This document shows, piece by piece, positions 43,777-51,709 of a DNA stretch of 64,000 nucleotides; positions within the stretch are counted from its first letter, which is position 1, and every line of letters starts with the position of its first letter. The notes beneath the pieces were generated by a model. It worked only from the letters and a program-made list of their open reading frames with translations, was not told where the DNA came from and did not search any database. The stretch is from contig CAJTUC010000001.1 of NCBI GenBank assembly GCA_910579395.1, positions 62,001 to 126,000 of the forward strand, in the 5' to 3' direction. The DNA comes from an uncultured Lachnospiraceae bacterium (lineage in GTDB: Bacteria; Bacillota; Clostridia; Lachnospirales; Lachnospiraceae). The position numbers and the translations under genes were made by a program.

Positions 43777-46700
43777 GCCGTTTCTCCTCCATCATCATAC
43801 AGGTACTCATTGAGCTCCAGAATGATGCTTTCCAGTTTATTTCCAAATACTTTATCTATTTTGTGAAATCCGCCCTGTGCTTTGAAGCGTCCGTCCTCAT
43901 CAAAAACGGTCACATTCAAAACAGATTCTTCCATGAGATATTTCTCCATTCTGGCAATCCAGTTCAATTCCTGCTTTGAAAAGGAATGCGCTTTTTTCAG
44001 TTTATCGACCGAGCGTCTGATTTTGGCCTCGTGGGAAATCAGGGCAGAGCCAATCGCATAGCGGCGGATCAGGCTGATGATATCGGCAGCAATTTCCTCA
44101 TTTGTCAACTGCGAAACAGCCGTATTGAGCTGTTTTGTCGTAAATCCCTCCCGGTCCAGCGTCAGGCGCAAAGATTTCAGGCTTTCACGAGTCAGCTCTT
44201 TCGGTCTGGTGCAGACAATACTTAATGCCGCAATCTCGTTTAGATGGGTCTTGATATAGGATGCAAAGGCGTCCAGATAATCTTCCGGTTTTCTGCCGTT
44301 TCCGTAGCCGCGGTTATGCTCTAAAAGTTCATCCGCCTGATCGGATATAACAACAGGACGGCCACCGTTTGCCCTGCTCTGTTGAAGCATCTCGAACATA
44401 TCTGAATAGGCAAGCAGACGTTTTTTGGCATCTTCCGGTTTGCGATGTTGAATATCATCGATAAATTGAATTGGGTCCTGACCGTCTGTCATGCTGATAA
44501 AATGTTCCATTGTCCTGCTGTCCATGTTGTGTCTCTTACGCTGCAGCCTGGCAATGATCTGGTTAATCTGCTGTTGTATCTTTTTTTCATCTTCCAGTAC
44601 TGCCAGACCGTCAAGCAGCTGGGCAAAAGTGGTAGTCGGATTAACAACAACGGGCTTCATCGTATTGACTTTTTCTAAAGAATCATAAACGCCCACAGGG
44701 TCATAGATTTCAAAATGGGTCTTATGAATATCCGGGCAGAGTCTGGTAGCGCGCCCCATCATCTGTTCAAACAGAATACGCGATTTTACACGGCGCATAA
44801 AAACCAGCGTTGTGATCTCCGGTATGTCGATTCCGGTTGTCAGCAGATCGACCGTAACGGCAATGCTGGGAAAGCGTTCATTTTTGAAACGTTTGATAAC
44901 TTCTTTAACTTTTTTCGGATTGCCGCCGCCGACAGAGCCGGTGATCTTCATGATAGCGTCGTTGTCTACACCTGTCTCGGCATAAATTTCTTTCAGAATT
45001 TTCACGATCATATCGGCGTGCTGGTCATCCACAGCATATATCAGTGTCTTACCCTGTTCCTCCGGGTTTTCAGGGTCGATATCACGAGCGATTTCGGTTA
45101 GTACTGTTCTGTTAAAAGGTTCCGTGATGACCTGACGATTGAATTGCTCAATATCAAAATCCAGCTCATCATCTAACAGTTCGGAATTGGTGATTTCACC
45201 GGTCACAGGGTCATAAATTGTGACGGTATCGCCCTCTTTGTAGTGAATGCCTTCTTTACCGAGTCTGGTAGTCAGTTCATGGGGCGCATCATGATCGACC
45301 AGATAACCTTCAATGACAGCTTCACGGTAGGTATACTTATATACCGGCTGACCAAAAATCTGCGTGGTCTGTAATGCCGGCGTTGCGGTCAGAGCAATTT
45401 TTACAGCATTGAAATATGCAACGACAGAGCGGTATTTGCTCTGGTAATCGAGCTGGTCACGGTAAAGGAGTTCATCTTCTCCCATTTCTTTGTCCAGGAT
45501 ATATCCCCGGTGCGCTTCGTCGATGATGACCAGATCGAAATCGGTAACGGCGGGCATGGTATCTTCATCATTATAAAGAATACGTTTTACCATGCTCTGC
45601 ACCGTTGCAATCTGAATACGGGTTTCCCGGTCGATGTCTTTTTCTTCCAGACCTTTGATATTGTATATGTCATCAAGTGTCATCAAATCTTCCAGTTTGA
45701 CTTCTTTGAATACATCGGAAGCCTGTTCGCCCAGTGCAGTCCTGTCTACGAGAAACAAAATCCTGCGAAAACGTCCGGTTTTTAAAAAACGATATATCAT
45801 ACCCAATATGGTGCGGGTCTTACCGGTACCCGTTGCCATGGCGAGCAGAATATTCTGCTGACCGTTCAGAATAGCATTTTCAGCGGCCTGAATGGCTTTC
45901 AACTGGTATTCCCGGAGATTCAGGCCGTCTTTGTCGCTCAGCAGATCATATGGCATATCCTGCAATTCCTGATCGCGTGCGGCAATATCTTTTTCCAGAA
46001 GTTCCAGGATGCCGGTTGGGCTCATCCAGCCTCTCAGTGCCTTCGGTGCATTATCAGGCTGCCTTAGATCGAGGAACCAGATACCGCTTTTGGTATCGTA
46101 TTGTTCTAAGTAGGGTCTGCCATTCGTGGCAAAGGTAAATGGTACTTTATAATCCCCCCAGGTACCGATTTGATATGCGGCATCGGTGTTTCTGATATTC
46201 CGGGAATAATCCTTGCATTGATAATCGATGACGGAAGGGATATCCGTATGTTCTGCTTTGGCCTCGATCATTGCAACGATCTGTTCACCGATGAACAAAG
46301 CATAGTCTGCATAACCTCTGTTGCCGACAGTAGAATCCGTAGGCCATTCTGCGATAGCGATATTTCGTCCTTTTGCCGGCCGGGTTCCTTTAGAATAGCG
46401 CAGTTTTTCCGTATCTGCTTCCCAGCCGACTTTGCGAAGCTGTTCGTCAATTGAGTACCGGGTCTCCGCTTCTGATTTAAATCTTAGTCCTGCCGCTCGG
46501 CCAGACTGCTTTTTTCTATCATCTCTGGCAACGATGGGAGCCGCCAGCGCTGCCTGGGAAGCTTCCGCAAGCAGCTTATCTTCTTCCAGATGTTCCCTTT
46601 GTTTGTCAACGATAACAGGTTCCGGATTTTCGGAAGGCATAATGAATGGCTGATTTTTATAATTCCAATCGCCATAGGTCTGCATGAACCATTCTGAAAG

Positions 46701-47039
46701 GCTGTACGCCATTTGGAGCAGCGTCTTGCCGTCTTCGATGGAAGAATAATTTTCATGTGCGGCCTTATTTCTGATCTTGCGCAGAGCGTGAAGAATATCT
46801 GCCAGATCGCGTGTAATCATACCTTCACGAAACAGTGCGTCAATCCGTTTGACTGCGGTATTGTCGCGGGGAAGCGGAATCCGGTCATATGTAAAAATCA
46901 GATGAACGATCGTCTCTCCGATCATTCCCAGTTTCATCAGGCAGGAGTTGGAATCGCTGTACAGGTATTTTTCAGCCAGTTCTCCGAATTTCTCGAGAGC
47001 AGGAAAAGTATTATTTAAAAATGCAAAATTGGATTTCAC
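43773..47039 (-). CDS. hsdR: Type I restriction endonuclease subunit (EcoEI-like)
   Basis: HsdR is the ATP-driven translocase and nuclease of type I restriction. The 1088-residue protein begins with a DUF4145-like N-terminal domain, then a PD-(D/E)xK nuclease with D-Y-A-L-F and E-A-K (near 240-260). The SF2 motor follows: Walker A A-T-G-T-G-K-T-R-T near 405, D-E-A-H, and motif VI Q-M-M-G-R-A-T-R. The C-terminus matches the EcoEI-type R subunit. Every key motif is present, so the system is probably active. It is the first gene of the minus-strand operon; the 194-base gap upstream (47040-47233) holds divergent promoters. Confidence 0.94.
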   Translation of the reverse strand: MKSNFAFLNNTFPALEKFGELAEKYLYSDSNSCLMKLGMIGETIVHLIFTYDRIPLPRDNTAVKRIDALFREGMITRDLADILHALRKIRNKAAHENYSSIEDGKTLLQMAYSLSEWFMQTYGDWNYKNQPFIMPSENPEPVIVDKQREHLEEDKLLAEASQAALAAPIVARDDRKKQSGRAAGLRFKSEAETRYSIDEQLRKVGWEADTEKLRYSKGTRPAKGRNIAIAEWPTDSTVGNRGYADYALFIGEQIVAMIEAKAEHTDIPSVIDYQCKDYSRNIRNTDAAYQIGTWGDYKVPFTFATNGRPYLEQYDTKSGIWFLDLRQPDNAPKALRGWMSPTGILELLEKDIAARDQELQDMPYDLLSDKDGLNLREYQLKAIQAAENAILNGQQNILLAMATGTGKTRTILGMIYRFLKTGRFRRILFLVDRTALGEQASDVFKEVKLEDLMTLDDIYNIKGLEEKDIDRETRIQIATVQSMVKRILYNDEDTMPAVTDFDLVIIDEAHRGYILDKEMGEDELLYRDQLDYQSKYRSVVAYFNAVKIALTATPALQTTQIFGQPVYKYTYREAVIEGYLVDHDAPHELTTRLGKEGIHYKEGDTVTIYDPVTGEITNSELLDDELDFDIEQFNRQVITEPFNRTVLTEIARDIDPENPEEQGKTLIYAVDDQHADMIVKILKEIYAETGVDNDAIMKITGSVGGGNPKKVKEVIKRFKNERFPSIAVTVDLLTTGIDIPEITTLVFMRRVKSRILFEQMMGRATRLCPDIHKTHFEIYDPVGVYDSLEKVNTMKPVVVNPTTTFAQLLDGLAVLEDEKKIQQQINQIIARLQRKRHNMDSRTMEHFISMTDGQDPIQFIDDIQHRKPEDAKKRLLAYSDMFEMLQQSRANGGRPVVISDQADELLEHNRGYGNGRKPEDYLDAFASYIKTHLNEIAALSIVCTRPKELTRESLKSLRLTLDREGFTTKQLNTAVSQLTNEEIAADIISLIRRYAIGSALISHEAKIRRSVDKLKKAHSFSKQELNWIARMEKYLMEESVLNVTVFDEDGRFKAQGGFHKIDKVFGNKLESIILELNEYLYDDGGETA

Positions 47040-47184
47040 GCGGACGGCCTCCTTTACTGCCTGTTTCTTCCTTTACAGCATACCATAGAGGGGGGAATTT
47101 CTCAAGATTGATGAAGATTGGATGGGGTAGATATATTTTAAAAGAAAAGGGTAAAATTCATTGATAGAAAAGAACCGATAATAT

Positions 47185-47213
47185 TTGATAATATTATAGA
47201 TAACTGTTATACC
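47185..47213 (+). promoter_or_regulatory. Possible promoter of the small partner/zeta fragment
   Basis: TTGATA at 47185-47190 and TATACC at 47208-47213 are 17 bases apart in an A+T-rich stretch, about 20 bases before the GTG start at 47234. Confidence 0.45.
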
Positions 47214-47233
47214 ATTCGGAAAGAGGGTGTGAA

Positions 47234-47422
47234 GTGTTGAAACGGGAAGAATATATTTCTGATGAAGCGGTTGTAAAGAGAGTGAATGCAGCTGTTAAAA
47301 TTGAACTGGAAAAGAAAAAGGCTATGGATATTCCTGCTGTTGTCTATGACCGGAAAACACAGATTATTTATCATGAAAATAGCGATGGAACCAGAGTTGA
47401 AATTGGCAAAAGGATGAGATAG
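47234..47422 (+). CDS. Small protein next to a zeta-toxin fragment, possible antitoxin
   Basis: A 62-residue charged protein that starts at GTG with AGAGGG six bases upstream. It has an N-terminal helix of alternating Lys/Glu (residues about 5-32) followed by a short beta-like tail. It ends 10 bases before the start of a zeta-toxin-like gene, and this pairing of a small upstream protein with a zeta-type kinase is common in Clostridia. I do not recognise it as the classic epsilon antitoxin, so the antitoxin role is inferred from position only. Confidence 0.55.
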   Translation: MLKREEYISDEAVVKRVNAAVKIELEKKKAMDIPAVVYDRKTQIIYHENSDGTRVEIGKRMR

Positions 47423-47432
47423 GGGCGTTATA

Positions 47433-47669
47433 GTGAACGTGTTGCAAAGGAAGCCTGAGGTTGTAGTTTTTGCGGGACCGAATGGCTCTGGGAAGAGTAC
47501 TTTTACGGAATTATTGAAACCCCCTTTGGATTATATTAATGCTGATGAAAAACGCTGTGAAGTATTAGGAAAGTGGCTGCTTCACAGCTTTTTTAAAACG
47601 ATGCAGATTTTGACAGATTTCACGCTATTTTTGCAAGAAAAATTATCTTCTAACAGAATTAGTCTATAA
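47433..47669 (+). pseudogene. Zeta-type toxin, truncated
   Basis: The first 45 residues match the start of zeta toxins (UDP-GlcNAc kinases): V-V-V-F-A-G-P-N-G-S-G-K-S-T with the Walker A loop, then Y-I-N-A-D-E. Intact zeta proteins have about 200-280 residues. Here similarity stops after residue 45-48, and an unrelated tail of about 30 residues leads to a stop at 47669. The catalytic Asp/Arg region is lost. The GTG start has an AGGGG site upstream. It is most simply a gene cut by a deletion or by insertion and loss of a mobile element. Confidence 0.7.
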
Positions 47670-47767
47670 TGGAAGCAGATATCGGGCGAAGGGAGAAGAT
47701 ACAAATGGGTTATGAAGAATACCCATAGACAGCATTAACGAAGGAGTTGTCAAGTAACGTATGTAAA
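47590..47767 (+). other. Scar region after the zeta fragment, possible mobile-element remnant
   Basis: This stretch replaces the missing part of the zeta gene. It contains TTGCAAG and TATAAT-like boxes, then a GGGAGAAG ribosome binding site and an ATG at 47705 that starts a reading frame of only seven codons (M-G-Y-E-E-Y-P). That layout looks like the front end of a lost gene. I cannot identify the element. Confidence 0.35.
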
Positions 47768-47806
47768 GGATAGATACAGGACACAGACTGTGTCCTGTAT
47801 CTATCC
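47768..47806. terminator. Perfect inverted repeat at the end of araC-like gene 1
   Basis: GGATAGATACAGGACACA pairs perfectly with TGTGTCCTGTATCTATCC around a three-base loop. The minus-strand stop codon TAG of the AraC gene lies inside the stem. A short T-run follows on the plus strand (CTTTTC), so it may end transcripts from both sides. Confidence 0.7.
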
Positions 47807-48640
47807 TTTTCGAAACAACTTCCGAAACTGCAGCGGCGTCATTCCAGTATTGCGCTTGAAACTGTCGCTGAAATAGGAATGGCTGGAAAACCCGGCCTCG
47901 CTCGCGATTTCCGTCATGCTCAGTTCGGAATCCGCCAGCAGTTTTTGTGCGAACGTGATTTTCTCATTGATGACGAAATCAGAAAAAGACGTTTTCAAAT
48001 GGTTGATAAAGATTTTAGACAGATAAGAGGAAGAAATATTAGCCTGTCTTGCGGTTTCCTCTAAAGAAGGACTTTCGCGCAGATGCGTTTTGATATAGAT
48101 GATGGCATCGGCAAGGCAGTCGTGTTTCCTTTCCAGATGGATAGCATTGACGCCGCCGATAATGCGCTCCCTCATGCAAAGGATGATCAGTTTGTTCAGG
48201 AGGCCCTTCAAGAGAAGCTCTGAATACTTATTATAACAATTCCATTCTTTTTCCATGTCGTTCAAAATAGCAAGAACGCTGGCCTGTGTGCTTTTCTCAA
48301 GATGAACGACGTGTTCTGCACAGAGCTCGTTATAGTTCTCGATGCCGATGGTCTGGAACAGGTCATCCACCATGGAATCCGAAAATTTGATTAGGATATG
48401 CTCGTAAGGTTCGTTGGCGATAAAACTGCTGCGGCGGTATACATATCTTGGGATAAAGATGATATCGCCTGCTTGTGCGATTGCCGTAAAGGTCGGGGAA
48501 TAAATCAACCGTTTTCCGCTTATCATATAAGAAATGCCGTAAAAATCTGTATAAGCCTCTGCCACAGGCATTTCATAGTGCGGCTGGCGGCAAATGTGAT
48601 CATAATTAAATTGATATCCGGGCTTTAATGGAAGCGGCAT
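47801..48640 (-). CDS. AraC family transcriptional regulator, copy 1
   Basis: The 279-residue protein has an N-terminal cupin-like sensing domain (about 1-140) and a C-terminal AraC double helix-turn-helix (about 175-275), with A-N-I-S-S-S-Y-L-S-K-I-F and the end signature G-F-S-S-H-S-Y-F-S-D-S-F-K-R. It is closely similar along its length to the next gene, including the M-P-L-P-L-K-x-G-Y start and A-E-A-Y-T-D-F-Y-G. It is 46 bases downstream of copy 2 on the same strand. The target is not known; the sugar ABC importer on the other strand is the nearest candidate. Confidence 0.88.
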   Translation of the reverse strand: MPLPLKPGYQFNYDHICRQPHYEMPVAEAYTDFYGISYMISGKRLIYSPTFTAIAQAGDIIFIPRYVYRRSSFIANEPYEHILIKFSDSMVDDLFQTIGIENYNELCAEHVVHLEKSTQASVLAILNDMEKEWNCYNKYSELLLKGLLNKLIILCMRERIIGGVNAIHLERKHDCLADAIIYIKTHLRESPSLEETARQANISSSYLSKIFINHLKTSFSDFVINEKITFAQKLLADSELSMTEIASEAGFSSHSYFSDSFKRNTGMTPLQFRKLFRKG

Positions 48641-48686
48641 TGTTGCTTACCTTTCCTTTCTTTCGTTGTTGAACAGTGTTTTCATT

Positions 48687-49526
48687 CTATTTATACGATC
48701 TTCTGAATTGCAGCGGGGTGCTTCCTGTCACCCGCTTAAAACAGTCACTGAAGTAAGTATTGCTGGAAAATCCTGTCTGCCTTGCGATTTCTTCCATTGT
48801 TAATTCGGAACTTGCGAGAAGTTTTTGTGCAAGCAGGATTTTTTCATTTAAAAGGAACGCCGAATACGGTGTATGCAGATGACTGATAAATATTTTTGAA
48901 AGATACGAGGCGGAAATATTGGCATAATCCGCGGTTTCCTTCAGGGAAGGACTCTCCTGTAAGTGCGCTTTGATATATTCTATCGCATTGAAAAGGCATA
49001 CGTTCTTCTGCGGGTCAGGCATCGGTTCTATTTCGCCAATGTAGTGTTCTTTCAGGCAAAAAATGATCAGTTTGTGAAGCAGACCTTTCAGAAGGATTTC
49101 TGAGTATTCGTTATAGGAATTCCATTCCAGTTCTATTTCTGAAAGAATCGAGCGGACAAATTCCTGCTCCTGGCTGTTCAGATGGATATTGGCCGGGTGG
49201 TCTATGAAGTAATCGTTAAAATTGTCCACGCCCAGAATAGGGAGCAGGCCTGCTACCATATTGTCTGTAAATTTTAAATGGATATGCTCCCGTGGTCTGT
49301 CTGATATATACGATGAACGGTAGTAACGATATTTGGGTGCAAAATTCATATCGCCTTCGCGCAGAATAGTAGTACATTCCGTAGAATAGACGAGACAGTC
49401 ACCACTCGTCAGGAAAGAGAGGCCGTAAAAATCCGTATATGCTTCCGCGGCGTTCATTTCAAAAAATGGCGGGTGCCAGATGCGGGCATAATTAAAATTG
49501 TATCCATTTTTTAGTGGAAGCGGCAT
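48687..49526 (-). CDS. AraC family transcriptional regulator, copy 2
   Basis: About 279 residues from ATG 49526, which has AAAGGA eight bases upstream and lines up with the start of copy 1; ATG 49535 would put the ribosome binding site against the start codon. It has the same two domains as copy 1: sensing domain with N-A-A-E-A-Y-T-D-F-Y-G and AraC helix-turn-helix with A-N-I-S-A-S-Y-L-S-K-I-F and G-F-S-S-N-T-Y-F-S-D-C-F-K-R. The pair arose by tandem duplication and has since diverged, more in the sensing domain than in the DNA-binding helices. Confidence 0.88.
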   Translation of the reverse strand: MPLPLKNGYNFNYARIWHPPFFEMNAAEAYTDFYGLSFLTSGDCLVYSTECTTILREGDMNFAPKYRYYRSSYISDRPREHIHLKFTDNMVAGLLPILGVDNFNDYFIDHPANIHLNSQEQEFVRSILSEIELEWNSYNEYSEILLKGLLHKLIIFCLKEHYIGEIEPMPDPQKNVCLFNAIEYIKAHLQESPSLKETADYANISASYLSKIFISHLHTPYSAFLLNEKILLAQKLLASSELTMEEIARQTGFSSNTYFSDCFKRVTGSTPLQFRRSYK

Positions 49527-49564
49527 AGCGCTCATCCTTTCCGACAGATATTGTTTCGCAACCG

Positions 49565-49593
49565 ATTATACCACAATCAAAAATGCGGGTAAA
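49565..49593 (-). promoter_or_regulatory. Promoter of the araC-like pair
   Basis: Read on the minus strand, TTTACC and a perfect TATAAT are 17 bases apart, about 40 bases upstream of the copy 2 start codon. Confidence 0.5.
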
Positions 49594-49710
49594 TGTCAGA
49601 AAACTGAAAAAATAAAATAAGTGGATTTCAATCAAGAAGAAATGATGTATTGATAGTGTTAAAATAAGTATCATAGCAATATCAGAATAAAAAGACAGAG
49701 GAAATGAAGG

Positions 49711-49893
49711 ATGAGTGGAGAGAAAAAGGAAATGAAATGGATGATCTGTCCTGTCTGTCATGGAAAAACGAGATTAAAGCTGCGAAAAGATACGGTCATT
49801 CATAATTTTCAGCTGTATTGCCCCAAATGCAGACAGGAGAATTTGATCAATGTGAAAGATTTTCAGGTTGAGGTTGTCAACATATTAAAATAA
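49711..49893 (+). CDS. Cysteine-rich KTR protein
   Basis: A 60-residue zinc-ribbon-like protein with C-P-V-C and C-P-K-C knuckles about 24 residues apart, and the K-T-R-L-K-L-R and L-Y-C-P-K-C-R-Q-E stretches that define the Cys-rich KTR family. These small proteins are typical cargo of Tn916-like and related conjugative transposons. The start follows GAGGAAATGAAGG. No integrase, excisionase or transfer gene lies in this window, so it may be a leftover or an independent copy. Confidence 0.8.
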   Translation: MSGEKKEMKWMICPVCHGKTRLKLRKDTVIHNFQLYCPKCRQENLINVKDFQVEVVNILK

Positions 49894-49934
49894 TAATGAA
49901 ATAATGATTCTAAATTAAATTTCAGATTGGAAAA

Positions 49935-49981
49935 GAGCCAGACGCTAAGACGAAGAGCCAGACGCAAAGACGCAGAGCCGG
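49935..49981 (+). repeat. Short 20-bp tandem repeat
   Basis: GAGCCAGACGCTAAGACGAA at 49935 is followed by a near-identical unit at 49955 and a third partial one at 49975 (GAGCCGG). The third copy runs straight into the hairpin that follows. It lies between the KTR gene and the solute-binding protein gene. Confidence 0.75.
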
Positions 49982-50015
49982 TGAGTTCCGAATATTACAT
50001 TCGGATTTCACCGGC
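49977..50015 (+). terminator. Hairpin upstream of the solute-binding protein gene
   Basis: GCCGGTGA pairs with TTCACCGGC, and an inner TCCGAAT pairs with ATTCGGA. The trailing T-run is short. It is about 50 bases before the start codon at 50067 and could end KTR transcription or act in the leader of the ABC operon. Confidence 0.55.
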
Positions 50016-50066
50016 TTTCGCCTTATATAAATTATATTTTTCAAAATTTTTTTAAGGAGGAAAAAA

Positions 50067-51485
50067 ATGAAAAAGAATCAGAAGTTTATTGCACTCGGCC
50101 TTGTGGCTGCCATGGCAATGTCAACCGTTGCCTGTGGTAATCAGTCATCGGGTGAAACACCGCAGCCGGAGACGGAGACACAGACACAGACTCCCGCAGA
50201 GCCTGCGGAGGACACACAGGCAGAAGCGGAGCCTGCACCGGAGGAATCCGCGGCGGAACCTGCCGCAGAAAGTGACGGTTCCTATGAAAATTGTACGCTG
50301 ACCATTTCCTGGTGGGGCGGAGATTCCAGACACGAAGCGACGCTGGCGGCAATCGATGCGTTCAAGGAAAAATATCCGGGCATCGAAGTAGAGGCGACCT
50401 ATGGCGCATGGTCCGGCTGGGAGGATTCTATGGCAACGATGTTTGCAACGCAGACAGCGCCGGATATCAATCAGGTCAACTGGAACTGGCTGGAAGCTTA
50501 CAGCGCAGACGGAAGCGCATTTTTAGATTTGAATCAGGTTTCAGATGTATTGGATTTGAGCCAGTATGACCAGGGCGCGCTCGACCAGTGCGTTGTTGCA
50601 GGCGAATTACAGGCAATTCCGGTATCCATGACAGGAAGAATTTTCTACTGGAACAAGACAACTTTTGACAAGGCGGGCATCGGGACACCGACAACATTGG
50701 AAGAACTGATGGCAGCAGGCGAGACATTCAAAACGGTACTGGGCGATGAGTATTATCCGCTTACACTCGGTGAATATGACCGTATGATTCTGATGGTATA
50801 TTATCTGGAATCCGTCTATGGTAAGGCATGGGTAGAGAATGGCGAACTTCAGTATACGTCTGAAGAGGTCCAGGCGGGACTTGAATTTATTCAGGCGTTA
50901 GAAGATGCTCATGTAATACCTTCTATTCAGACGATTACCGGTGATGGTGCGGAATCGCTGGACAAGAATCCCAAATGGATGAACGGTACATATGCGGGTA
51001 TCTTTGAGTGGGATTCTTCCGCAAGCAAATTCAATGCAGCATTAGAAGAGGGGCAGGAGTTCATTGTCGGCGATTATCTGCCGGATATGGGAGATTATCA
51101 GGGAGGATTCTCTAAAGTATCCCTTGGTTTTGCTGTTTCAGAGACTTGTGCTCATCCTAAGGAAGCGGCAATGCTTTTGAACTTCCTTTTGAATGAGGAC
51201 GAAGGAACGACGATCATGGCTTCCGAAAGAGGAATCCCATTGAGTTCGGCGGCACTGGCAAACTGTCAGGCACAGGGGCTGTTGAATGAGACCGTTGCAG
51301 AAGCGAACGGCAAAGTACTTGCATGGGTGGATTATCCGCTCGATTCTCAATTTGAGGCTGCAGCGCTGAAAAGTTCGGACGGTGTTTATTACGATGTAAT
51401 GGCAGGACTCAGCTATCAGGACTACAGCATCGAAGAAGCAGCGGAAGTGTTGATTGACGGCGTGAATGAGGCGCTTAGCAAATAG
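50067..51485 (+). CDS. Sugar ABC transporter, extracellular solute-binding lipoprotein
   Basis: A 472-residue family 1 (CUT1-type) binding protein. The signal peptide ends in a lipobox S-T-V-A-C (Cys near residue 23), followed by a long Glu/Thr/Pro/Ala-rich linker (about 25-75). The mature domain starts with T-L-T-I-S-W-W-G-G-D, typical of sugar-binding proteins. AAGGAGG precedes ATG 50067. Two permease genes follow after a structured repeat. Glycan specificity cannot be read from sequence; the tandem AraC regulators upstream are candidate controllers. Confidence 0.92.
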   Translation: MKKNQKFIALGLVAAMAMSTVACGNQSSGETPQPETETQTQTPAEPAEDTQAEAEPAPEESAAEPAAESDGSYENCTLTISWWGGDSRHEATLAAIDAFKEKYPGIEVEATYGAWSGWEDSMATMFATQTAPDINQVNWNWLEAYSADGSAFLDLNQVSDVLDLSQYDQGALDQCVVAGELQAIPVSMTGRIFYWNKTTFDKAGIGTPTTLEELMAAGETFKTVLGDEYYPLTLGEYDRMILMVYYLESVYGKAWVENGELQYTSEEVQAGLEFIQALEDAHVIPSIQTITGDGAESLDKNPKWMNGTYAGIFEWDSSASKFNAALEEGQEFIVGDYLPDMGDYQGGFSKVSLGFAVSETCAHPKEAAMLLNFLLNEDEGTTIMASERGIPLSSAALANCQAQGLLNETVAEANGKVLAWVDYPLDSQFEAAALKSSDGVYYDVMAGLSYQDYSIEEAAEVLIDGVNEALSK

Positions 51486-51493
51486 CGTAAGAA

Positions 51494-51694
51494 GTGTGAG
51501 AAGAAGTTCTAAAGACGTCTCGCCATAGGACGAGACGTCAAGGACTTCTACGGTCCGCAGGGCGGACCTGTCTCACACAGCAGAATGTCCTGGCGGCCAT
51601 TCTGCATGAATTATTTTTATGGTTCGCAGAGTGAACATTTCTCAATAAGGCGAACAAGTTCGCCTTATGAAAGATTTATGCCGCTTGGGGCGGC
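51494..51694 (+). repeat. Structured intergenic repeat, type B, with chain of hairpins (ABC operon)
   Basis: GTGTGAGA (51494) pairs with TCTCACAC (ends 51578) around two inner stems: AGAAGTTCT...GACGTCTCG with CGAGACGTC...GGACTTCT, and GGTCCGC with GCGGACC, so a three-way junction. A hairpin GCAGAATG / CATTCTGC follows (51580-51605), then ATAAGGCGAAC / GTTCGCCTTAT (51645-51668), then GCCGC / GCGGC (51680-51694), just before the ribosome binding site. It lies between the binding-protein and permease genes, where it could raise the ratio of binding protein to permease by protecting or ending the RNA. Confidence 0.85.
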
Positions 51695-51709
51695 AGAAGG
51701 AGAAGGTCT

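Noticed and set aside
43986..47018. Several plus-strand frames opposite hsdR
   Set aside because: They are short, lack ribosome binding sites and lie wholly inside the well-supported hsdR gene.
47433..47669. Functional zeta toxin
   Set aside because: Only the first 45 or so residues match; the catalytic region is missing.
49935..49981. Iteron-type replication origin
   Set aside because: Only 2.4 copies of a 20-bp repeat are present and no replication initiator gene is nearby.
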